Made by a program: the position numbers and the translations under genes. From Ridgeia piscesae (Eukaryota; Annelida; Polychaeta; Sabellida; Siboglinidae), in contig JAODUO010000196.1 in NCBI GenBank assembly GCA_025642075.2, positions 22,501 through 86,500 of the forward strand: 64,000 bases of DNA, written 5' to 3'. The notes beneath the pieces are model-generated. The model made no database searches and was not told the DNA's origin. It worked only from the letters and a program-made list of their open reading frames with translations. The first letter of the stretch is position 1; the number at the start of each line of letters is the position of its first letter. This document shows positions 35,201 to 47,200 of the stretch, piece after piece.

Positions 35201-38200
35201 TCCTTGCCAAACTCCTGCGCAAGATCGTGGGTGAAGACGAGAAACTCACTTCCAAATCTAAGGTCAACCTGGCTCGCCTTCCTCCCTGTCACTCTGCTTT
35301 GAAGCCGCACTTCCAGCGGGTGAACCACCGCATAGGGTCTGGACACCTTATTTGTGCTGTTATGTGCAATATTGGCCGAGAACTGGTGAAAAATATATTT
35401 CTCAATTATAGCAGGACTAATTTGCATATTAAACTGTCATAGATACATATAATCATGTCAAAAATATTTTTATTATGGTCGTTGACCACCATAACATGGG
35501 TCTATATACCTTATTTTGTCAGTTATCTGTAATAGTGGCTGAGATATAGTGAACAATAGATTTTTCAATAATGGCGGTACTAATTTGCATAAAAATGATA
35601 CGTGGGACCTCTTGCTGACTTGTTGACATAGCAAACCGTTTTTTTCTGTATTTTTTCCGATCTAGTGACACCAATCTTCCGACTAGACTAATGAGTAATA
35701 GTAACCAGGCAGCGTTCATGAAGAGTCACATCAGAACAGAGACGGCAGACATGAGTATCCACTCAAGCTTCACACAATATTCGTTTGGTTTTTTGGTAGC
35801 AACTCTGTTTGCTAATTCAGAACTTATGATGAGCTGTCATGTTCACAATGCTGATCAGTGTATGTTTGAGTGATGTTGCAAGAGCATCAACCATTTTGAA
35901 GGTGAGGCCGACACAAGCCACTGCAGAAATCAGAAGTTAATTAAACCACAATCTTCATAGTACACCTGAAACTAAGAAATAACGAACAGTCAATGCAATT
36001 GATATTTAATAACAACACTTATGCAACAAATGGTAAACACTTTCAATTACAGTTATATTCAAGCAATAATTTCACAAACTAAATTCCATCACCTTACAAC
36101 AATGTCTAGAGAAATGACAGATCAATCATGCATAACTTTTTTAACAAGAATTTTTATTACTTCAACAATTGCAGATGTTTTATTTATAATATTTTTGGAA
36201 TGAAAAAATACTTAATTAAGAACAAACTAAGTGTAAAAAACAATTAACTAAATTTTACTTACAAAATATATTTTATTTTAACAAAACAACTTATTTATAC
36301 ATCTTAGCTTGGACTACCCTTTGGATCTTCCAACACTGTTTCACTTGTTAGAAGTAAAAACATTAATACACAATTCACATAATGCAAAAAGCAATTAATT
36401 TGATAATAATATTGGTTAAGCAATCAAGATATACTTATAAATATATAAATAAGTACACGGTAAAATAAACTCCTGTTTAACTTTCAGATGCTTTCCGATT
36501 TAAATAATGATTCCATGAAACGTGATTATCAATGGCAATGCCAATGTCAATGACAGTTACAATGCATACGCGAAGTTTGTAAGAAAATTCCTTCAAATAT
36601 TTTATAATGACGTTCTAAAAATAGACTAATATAAACAAAAAACAGCTAACCAGTGATTATATGTATACATATATTGTAATACAAATGAACAATAACAGCA
36701 ACACTACTCGATGATTGTGGTGGAAGTGGATTTAATTAATGTTGGGAAGCGCCTACTACTGTGTCGCTAGCCAAGCACGCACAATGCTACATATTTCATT
36801 TTAAAGGTAATATATCAATATGTCGTACTAGACTAGCTATCGTCTTTCGTTGACTAGCTAGTAAGTGTTATGTGTTTATTTCACAATTAAAAAAACATAA
36901 AACTTCACTTACCTGCACACAAATGCGATCGAAGTCGAAGTAACTAAAAATTGCTCCAGATGTAAAAGTGTTATCCATTGGTCGAATCCACCGGCAAGAA
37001 GCACTATTTTCCTAATTAATTTGCAGCGGCAAAGCAAATAGCGTGACCATGTGATTTCTGACGCCGGCTGACGCGGGAAGACATCTTGATCACAACTTTT
37101 GGAACGGAAATGACCGCGAGATTTCAATACGCCACTAGAGGCGCTGATACGGAACTAGACCCTAGTTGCGTATCAGCGCCTCTAACGGCTAACGTTTGCA
37201 TGTTTTGCGGAACGCTTGTTTAAATCATCCTTTTCATATAATATGAAGGGTAAGCTATTGACTGTGCAGGCGCGTAGCCAGCGGTAGTTTGTATCTGTGG
37301 GCATGCGGAATGTGTGGTCAATAGACAAAACAGCCAAAACAACGCCATCTTGGCACTGAATTCGATCGAATGTCCCGCGACGTTTCATCGACTGTAAATG
37401 TGCAGTAATGTAGACATTATGCTGTTATATTGACGGACATGTTATACGATATCAATATTTAACTATATGTGAAGATGTAGCAGTCTCGTGTGATGCATAC
37501 GGCGAGCGGTAGATGATTTTAAACATCCTTTCCGGCATCGAGCCAGCAAACCTGTCGTCGGGCCACCAGTCGACGTTCCATCGGCTGTAAATGTACATTA
37601 ATGTACATATTATGCCTTCACATTGACGGACATGTCAGACTGTATCCATATTTAGCTATATGTGAGGCTTCGGAGTCATGCGAGTTCAACAGCTGATTGT
37701 AGGATGATTTAAACAAGCATTCAGCAAAATGCACCGCAAAACCGTGCCGCATTTTACACACGTCAAGAATACGTAAAAGACGGCACAAAGACCCTAGTTG
37801 CGTTGCAGCGCCCTCTGTCGGATTAGTTATATAATTACAATATATCGTCATAGTATTTGAACGATGATATTAAAAAAAATAGCTAGATGAACCAGATAAT
37901 TACTATACCTAAAACATATGCTCCAATACCTTGCGCCTATATTTTGGCTGCATTTCTAACTAGCAGTATTATGTGACCAAGGGTAAGCCTTGAGCATTGA
38001 CGGACACTCCTTAGTTAGGTACATCAGAATCCGCTAAGTGGCGTATTGAAATATCGCGTTAATTTCTGTTCCAAAACTTGTGACCAAGATGTCTCCTCGC
38101 GTCAGCCGGTGTCAGAATTCACATGGTGGCGCTATTTGCTTTGCCGCTGCCTATAAATTTGGAAAGCAGTGCTTCCTGATGGTGGAATCGACCAATGGAT

Positions 38201-41200
38201 AATCCTTTTACATCTGTAGCCATTTTTTAGTTACGTCGAATTCGATCGCTTTTGTGTGCAGGTACGTGAAGTTTGATGTTTTCTTTACTTGTGAAATAAA
38301 CACATATTACATAACACTTACTAGCTAGTCTACAAAAGGTAGTAGCTAGTCTAGTACGATATATTAACTTTAAAATGATATATGTAGCATTATCGGGCGT
38401 GCATGGCCAGCGACACAGTGCGATGGGGAACTTTGCCACCCTTTGGCGTTCTGTGCGTATGTTACCAACAGTCTACCTCGCATCATGCCTGCCGCTACAC
38501 GGCAGTACAGTCATCAGCGACGGCGTCAGTATAGGCGCTTCCCAGCAGTAATTAAATCCACTACCATCACATCACAATCATCGAGTATTGTTGCTGTTAT
38601 TGTTCACTTGTATTACAATATATGTATACACATAATTACTGTTTAGCCGTTTATGATTTATATTAGTCTATTTCTAGAACGTCATTATTTGAAGGAATTT
38701 TGTTTACAAACTTTGCGTGTGCTGTTTGCATGGTAACTGTCATTGGCATTGCCATTGGTGTTGCCATTGATAATCACGTTTCATGGAATCATTATTAAAA
38801 TCGGAAAGCATCTGCAAATTAAACAGGAGTTTATTTGATCGTGTACTTATTTATATATTTATAAGTATATCTTGATTGCTTAACCAACATTACTTTATTA
38901 TGACAAATTAATTGTTTTTGCATTGTGTGAATTGTGTATTTGTTTTTTCTTCACTTATAGCAAGTGAAGCAGGGTTGGAAGATCCAAAGGGTAGTCCAAG
39001 CTAAGTTGTAGTATAAATAAGTTGTTTTGTAAAAAATATATATTTTGTAATTTGTAGTTTGTAAGTACAATTTAGTTATGTAGTTGTTTACACTTAGTTT
39101 TTTTATTAATTAAGTAATTTTTCTTCATTCCAAGAAAATAATTATATATAAAACATCTGCAATTGTTGAAATAATTAAAATTCTTGTTAACAAAATTATG
39201 CATGGTTGATCTGTCATTTCTCTAGACAGTGTTATAAGGTGATGGAAGTTAGTTTGTGAAATTATTGCTTGAATATAACTGTAATTGAAAGTGTTTATAC
39301 CATTTGTTGGAAAAGTGTTGTTATTGTATATCCATTGCATTAACTGTTTATTATTTCTTTGTTTCAAGTGTATTATGAAGATTATGGTTGATGCTCTTGC
39401 AACTTCACTCAAAGATACACTGATCAATGATGTGAACATGATAGCTCATCACAAATTCTGAATTAGCAATCAGTGTTACTACCAAAACATCAAACGACTA
39501 TTGTGTGAAGCTTGAGTGCATCCTCTCTCTGCCGTCTCTGTTCTGATGTGACTCTTCATGAATGCTGCCTGCTTACTATTACTCATCATGTGTTCAACTG
39601 AAAGCTACATACACAAATAATTGTGCCTGCTTACTTCATGAACATTGTGACCTTGCCTCGGAGTTGTAGATGTTTAAGCACCTGTAGGACTACAAACTTT
39701 GCTGCATTGCGTTGACTATATGTAATGCTACCAAAATGCTGCTACATACCATCAAGCTACAGTAAAACAGAATTTAGCATGTTACCGACCATGAAAGACT
39801 TATTCATCACCACATTGTGAATATTTTCAGGTGTTCTTTTACCTATCAGACTCTTTGTTGGCTACACGTAATGACATGCTCAGCGTTATATAGGTTGCTA
39901 TACCTATACAACTAAAAACATTGTTGAACTACATCAGACTTACCACTATTGCTGAACCTGCAGAACTGCTGCTGGATTTACACAACGCATGATTATATAT
40001 TTTGTGTTATATATGTAATATCGCTATGCAGAACTTTTTAAACAATGTTATTAGTTCCTTGGATACATGAAGTGAATATGAACATTTATACAGTGTATTG
40101 GTAAGGACTTACCCCGGGGGGTACCTCATATATGCATCCAGTATTTTATGAAATGATTATTATTCATGCAGGAATATGTTACATAATAAATGTTCTTATC
40201 ATTGATACAATTATAATGTTTTATCCATTGCCTGATTTATTTACCTGCTACATCCTACTAATTACAGAACCATCCACTCCTGTGGCTATGTAATCTACTT
40301 GAATGTTTTTCCCTAAAAGTAATATTTAATAGTGTACTTTTATAATAAAATACAGCTAAGTTCTGTTTTAATCACTTCATGGGCCAAAGGTTAAAAATAG
40401 GTCATTTATTAAAATTGGGCATAAAAGGTCAATCAAATTGTTTAATTCTTTAAAAAGGTATATCCACATCCTAATTAATTATGGCTCAATTGTGTGACTT
40501 GATCATTGTAAATATGGTAGATATTAAATATAGGTAAACTAATTAGGTCATCAGCAAGCTAGATTTTACAAGATGACAATCAGTATATTTAGTCACATAT
40601 ATTTACTGTGATCAACCCATGTATTGTTTGTCTTTTTACTAATTATGTACACCCATTTTATGTAATAAATCCTGGTAAATAGGTCAAATGTTAAATATAG
40701 ATCAAACAATTAGGTCATCAAAAATTTCATAATTTACAAGGTGACAATCAGCATAATAATAATAATAATTATGGCATAATTAGCATGGCATAATTAGTTC
40801 ACCTACAATTAACATTTAACCTAATTACTAGGATTAATTACATAAAACAGGTGAAAATAACTAGTAAAAAGGTCAATTAAACTATACATGGGGTTGACTA
40901 CTTTAATTTATAATTATATGCCTGTATTATGAATGACTCTCATCTTGTAAAATATGAAGTTTATGTAATTAATCCTAATAAATAGGTCAAATGCTATATA
41001 TAGGTCAAATAATTAGGTCATCAACAAACTTCATATTTTATAAGATGAGAATCAGTGTATTCAATCATAATATATAATTAAAAATATAAATTAAAATAGT
41101 CAACCCCATGTATAATTGACCTTTTTATTAATTATTCCCCCATTTTATGTAATTAATCCTAGTAATTAGGTCAAATGTTAATCATAGGTCAACTAATTAT

Positions 41201-44200
41201 GCCATCAAAATTACTGATGTAATAATGTGACATAGAAGTTCTTTTTTAATTAATTATACCCAATTTATGTTGTTATTCTTAAAAAGGTCAAATATGCAGT
41301 GAAGATCAACTAATTAGGTCAAGGTCAAATCATATTCACGTTTTTCTAGATCACATAACTGTTTATTTCACCCCAATATCTTCAGTAGAAGCAGTTGTAT
41401 TACCATTTCCCTATATACTCAAACACAATGCTCCAGCTTCCTTGTCACAAGAATTGGACAGAATCCAATACCAAAAATCACTCTTTTTCTGAGCATACAA
41501 AGTGGAATTATTTCAGAAATAATAAAGATATCAAATAAATTCTAAAGGTGTTGTAAACTACATAATAAACCCTATCTTATGGTTTAATTTGAATTAGATT
41601 GGACGTATTTGTCTTGTGTCAAAATATAGTATAGGCCTTATTATTCAAACTATGGATGCATTACGAATGTCAATGTACGCAAGATAGAAGTAACTAACTC
41701 ATGTAACTGTATCAGTAGTAAATTTAGAGGCAGTTGTGTTTGGCTGAGAGTGTAGATACATCACTGATGCAATTTTTTGACATGTTGAACCAAAAAAACA
41801 CATACATAGCCAAAAAAAATCCAATTAAGCCATGTCCAGTTCGGAAAATGGTATAGAAAGAACAACATTATTTCTCTGAATCTGAATGGGATACGTCGTA
41901 AAGAAGCCAATATTGGCTATTATATGCGACGGGGAGTGTGTGCGCATGTTATTGAGTGTTTGAGCCGCAGATCAGGCGACTGAAGTCAGTTATGGTTTCG
42001 GCCTGGACCTGCGACTCGTTTAGTTGGTTCCAGTCGGCTATTGTTTTTACAAAAAATGAATTCTTAAATTGTTTAGTGTGGGCTGTGGGTACTATAAAGC
42101 ATCTGGTGTTGTTGGTTGTTAGTTGTTGGACAAAATTTGAGGATACATGGTTGGGGAAGTGTTTAGGCTTAATGTGTCTTTTGTTTGTTTTTTTGGGCCG
42201 GAAGAATGTTTCAATGGGGAGGGCTGGGATAGATCCTCTAACAGTTCTGTACATAAATTTTAGTCTTTGGTCGCGTCGTCTATTGTCTAATGTGTCGAGG
42301 TTAAGGTTGGTGAGCATGGTTGTGACAGATCCTGGGTGTCTAGAGCGGTAGTCTCCAGTGATGAAGCAAGCTGCACGGTGTTTAATTTGTCTATGTCCCC
42401 CCCCCCATGGTACGGGTCCCACACTATGGCTCCGTATTCTAAGACAGCGTGCACAAGGGCAATGTATGCCGTCCGTTTGCTGTTAATGGGGCATCTGCGT
42501 ATATTTCGTCTTAGGAAGCCAAGTGTGCTATTTGCTTTTTTGGTTATTGTAGAAATGTGTGAGTGCCACTTTAAGTCATTAGATATGGTGATGCCAAGGT
42601 ACGGGTTGGTAGTTACATATTCCAGAGTTTCATTATTTAGGCTATAGAAGAATTGTGTTTTATTTTTTATGTTTAAGATGTGATATTTGTTTGTATTAAA
42701 ATTCATCCCCCAGGTATTTGCCCACTTCCCAAGTTGCATTAAGTCGTTCTGTAGCAAAATATGGTCGTATTTTCCTGTATAATAGGCAATCGTCTGCAAA
42801 GAGGCGGACTTGAGATTTAACAGAGGTTGGTAAGTCATTTATGTGACACAAGAAGAGCGAAGGGCCTAAGACTGCCTTGTGGGACGCCACAATCAACGGG
42901 TATTTCTCTCGACATTTTACCGTCGAGTGTGACTTTCATTGTTCTTCCGGTCAGGAATTTGTTTAGCCATTCAAGTATTGTGCCTCCGAATCCATAATGG
43001 GATAATTGTGTAAGGAGTTTCGAGTGGGGAATGGTGTCGAATGCCTTGCTAAAATCTAACACTGCCACGTCTGTCTGGGTTCCGGTGTCGAAGGAGGAGA
43101 ATAGGTCATGCATAGTGGTTAGAAGTTGTGTTTCACATGAGAAACCTGCTCTGAAGCCATGGTTAAGGTCTGTTAGGATGTTGTGTTCTTCAAGGTAAGT
43201 CATAAGGTGGCGGTAGATGATGTGTTCAAGAATTTTACATGGAACAGATGTAAGGGAGATGGGACGATAGTTTTCTGGTAGATGTTTATCTCCTTTTTTG
43301 AAGACGGCCGACACGTTTGCAGTGTGCCAGTCTGAGGGTAGGACGGCTGTGTCCAATGACCGTTGGAAGATGTCCCTGAGTGCTGGGGCTAGGGTGTCAG
43401 CACAGTTCTTCAAAATGACATTCGGGATTTGGTCAAGCCCACATGCTTTGTGGGGATTGATGGTTAAACTAAATTCAGCATGCAATGAAAATGGCGGCAA
43501 ACAGTGCTAAATATGTCAGTTACAAAAAATGTAATACACATGACTACGTGCTCATTAAAATTCATGGTCAGATATCCTCTAAATGATATGTTCTTTTGTT
43601 TGGTAATGGTTGTTCAGTCGTTTCAGTCTAATTCTTTCCAGTTCTTTTTTATGGTTTCACTAAGATAAGAGCTCATAAGAAAAATCCATCATCAAAGGAA
43701 TTCTTTGGGACACGAAAGGACATTTTTCAATCATGACTCAAATGATAATGACATGTATGATAATTATTTGGGAATATAAAACTATAATGTCCACAGCTTT
43801 TAATTAATAAAACTATTTCATGTAACCCTACACCTTAATTTCATTAGAATTATGTTTTAATAATCACCAATGACCCTGATAATAACCTTTTTGTATGCCA
43901 GATAATTCAGGATACACTGACTTTATTGTTTGGGCTCGACCCAACTATGTCATCCATACATGGCATGGTTATTACTTATTAAATAAAGGCATGCAATTAC
44001 ACAATATACTTATATATTAACAGGATCATGTACATTACAAAGAGTTTAAAATTATCAAAGAATCCATTTAAATGGAATCTGTTATGAATTTTAAACACAC
44101 AAAAACTACTGCTATATTACTCGGGACACTATTTCTGCTAGCAAACATGTTCCGGTGGCATGTCCTGTTGTTGATGGTTTTTAGTTTACAAGAATAAATA

Positions 44201-47200
44201 TTAACTAGGAAATTCAGCTTTATAACGTCTCTCTTACTAATGTTAGTTAAGTGAAAATTTTGGAATACCAGTTGGCATTTTGAAATCAACATACAACACC
44301 AATGGTGCAAAGCCTGTTGTTAAGACAGCACTGTTAATGGCAGGATTGAAGTACCGTGTATTAGAGGACATTGTACTAGGTGTATAATATTGTATATATC
44401 AATTAAATTAGATCCTCCGACTTGTTGTGTAGCTACACAATTCAGGTAAATAATGTATATTACATAATTAATTAACTGACATGAGTCATATCGAGACTTG
44501 TAATGTCGAGACTTGTAAATGTAATATAGACGGCTAGTGTTAATACCTCTCACAGCATATATAACAGCTTTGTTAATAATATGGAATGCCTTGAGGCATG
44601 TCATAGTAGATCAAGTTATGCTTGTGTTGCCATTGTTTGGGGATCACGGTTAGTTTGAATTTTTCTACCACAAAATGTAAACAACATGTTCAGATTATGA
44701 ATGATTCTGTTGGCAACATATAACATTACGGTTGTTGAGTAGTCTAACTATAGAGAGCTCTTTGAAGTTAAGCGCACCAGTGATATACACATAGTAAAGA
44801 TAGTAAATTAAGAAAATTGACTAATTACTTAGTTGGGTAATGAAAATGAAAATTTCCTGTGAAATTAATGTTTATAAACATTGAAAGTCAATAATATACC
44901 TTTGTGAAAGTTATTGTATCTTGAAATGTTCAAATGAATTAAAATTAAATCTTCACAGTGACCAGCTTAGCTGTGTTTGCATATTTCACTAAATCCCCCT
45001 CATCATAAATTAATGACAAAGCATTTACAAATTTGTGTAAACCTATTCATCATTATAATCATATAATCTGTTTCATCTAACACATGTTGATAAAATGTGT
45101 TTTATCTTGTTTTGACATCCAACTTTTCAGTTTTCATATTTAAAAGTACACGGCTGTATCACGTTACAGTGTATAGATAGATGTTCAGTGAGCATTAATA
45201 TTAATTGTATTACATTGTTTATCTTGATAATTTGAATGTTGAACACATGGATTGATAATATATTTGATATAAAAATGTTTGTTTTACATTTTGTGTGTAC
45301 ACACAAGCTATATAGGTAATAGGACTACAGGTATGAATGCTACCTTTATGCCCATTGTTTCATTACTTTTCACATTTCTTTCACAGGAACTGACGTTCTT
45401 CACAAAGAAAGAGATTTTACAGTGAGTCATTCTTCCCTTTATCTCTGTGAATTTATTATGTTGAACTTTGGGGAGGTCACATGCGTGTGAAGTCAAAAAG
45501 CACAATAACGCATTGTGGTGATTGTCATGTATAATATAATACTGTTTGGTAAACAAAATGCCACAATTGCTTCCTGCTGCTGTGTGCCTGATGATCATGA
45601 GTCCAGAGATGGAGTGATTACAATACAAATGTACTCGAGTACGAGTACGATTACTTTGAACATGCATGAGTACGAGTACTCAGAAAACAAATGTACTCGA
45701 GTACAAGTACGATTACTTTACAATGTACTCAAGTACGAATACGATTACATTAGAATGTAATCATGATTACTTTCATGATTACTTTAATGAATATCCTGTT
45801 TCTAACATAAAGGCGACTTTCATGGAATCCCTAGGTGTCATTCTCGTTCTGTTGTTGTGTCACTAACTAATGTTCTAACTGATTACTGCTATCCACTATC
45901 CAGGTGTTATTATTATTAATAATTAGACGACTTTCTCAGATATTGGATGAATCATTTAATGCTGGATTAATAGTTTAATTTATGGTTTCTGAATCAAATA
46001 CAAATAGGAGGCATTTAAGAATTTCAAATACACATGATCAAATACAATTACAATAACAACACTTCAAAACCAGGGGGGCATATTCAAAAGAGTATCCAAT
46101 TCAAATATGTAGTATATCCAGACATGGGGTTAAGTACATTTGTATTTGAAAGTATTTAAATACTTTTTTAAGTATTTGTATTTAATGTTTAGGAATTAAA
46201 AGTATTTGTATTTAAATACTTTCCTAAAGTATTTGATTTTTTCAAATATGTTTTCAAATACATTGTCAGTATCAACATTTCTTTTTCACTGTCACATGTA
46301 ATGCCTGCCAAACTGATTACCTTAATGCACTGCAACTTCACCCAACAATGCTAATTACTGATGAAGACACTTAACAGCAGATGTCCCCCATGGCCCTGGC
46401 AGTGACCACAACTTTTGTTTGCTCAGAGCCAGAGGATGGATTAGCACCTTACAGTGACCATAGGTCAATATCCCCTTTGTTCTTTAGTCAGGTTCCAAGC
46501 TGGCACCAGGCTATTCTGGTTTCTTGGCTGACTTTGAAGTTTAGCTGTCACACCCACAAGATCCTTGCAGTAATTAGCAGTGTCTCTTCTGAGGGCAACA
46601 TAGGCATTTTATTATGGACCTCCTGGCTTAACATACAAACACTATATTTTGGCCTTTACCTCTTTCAGTCAGTTGTCACTGTGAGGCCAAAATATAGGGA
46701 TCCATGACATTTTGGTAAAGGACACTTTGGTAATGTACATTTCGGTAACGGACATTTCAGAAACAGGACGTTTTGGTAAAAGGACATTTTGGTAAATAGA
46801 CATTTCGGTAACTAGACATTTCATTAGGATGGTCCAGACATGGAACTTAGCTTTCTACCAGCCGCCAGGCAAGGTGTGAGGTAGTGCTTGCCTCTGACGG
46901 GAACGGATCCATGACATTTTGGTAAAGGACACTTTGGTAATGGACATTTTGGTAACAGACATTTTGGTAACAGGCCGTTTTGGTAACAGGACATTTTGGT
47001 AACTAGACATTTAAATCCAGACACACGTATGCTAGTTACAGTGCTGCATGACACATTCAAATCTAGACACACATAATGTGAAGCTATACGTGTGAACATG
47101 GAGTTATCAACGACAACCAGGGGAAAACAAAGCTTTTGTGGAATGGCTATGCGTATACCAAGCATATAGAGAAAAATGACATGATAAGGTGGCGTTGTGC

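Larger units (their letters stand above)
32405..35690 (+). mobile_element. 3.3-kb TIR transposon carrying an uncharacterised gene family
   Basis: It begins TAGTCGAGTCG and ends CGACTAGACTA; long imperfect terminal inverted repeats of more than 300 bp continue inward (left 32,405-32,880, right 35,340-35,690). Within the repeats a module with CTCAGCCAATATTGCA(G/C) recurs (about 32,567, 32,710 and 32,866 on the left), giving sub-terminal tandem units. ATG flanks both ends (32,402-32,404 and 35,691-35,693). The partner arm near 39,588 has the site without the element. The interior holds the pseudogene described separately. The superfamily is unresolved. Confidence 0.8.
29469..37134. repeat. Left arm of a 12-kb inverted repeat
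   Basis: Reading rightward, this arm is the reverse complement of 41,478 down to 38,035, interrupted by four insertions listed separately. Good anchors are 29,475-29,640 against 41,330-41,472, 31,610-31,760 against 39,765-39,900, 35,700-35,930 against 39,385-39,590, and 36,907-37,133 against 38,041-38,275. The arms show frequent substitutions, so the duplication is not recent. It lies wholly in CIB-B intron 1. Confidence 0.85.

Noticed and set aside
36021..36203. Similar ORFs in both arms of the inverted repeat (also 39,125-39,439 minus)
   Set aside because: Similarity follows from the duplication of the arms; the peptide is AT-driven, with no recognisable domain.
41956..42351. + strand ORF of 131 codons
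   Set aside because: It is antisense to the C-terminal part of a minus-strand LINE and has no protein-like features.
29264..45386. The 12-kb inverted repeat as an integrated virus or Polinton
   Set aside because: No polymerase B, integrase, capsid or ATPase sequence was seen; contents are repeats and transposon remnants only.
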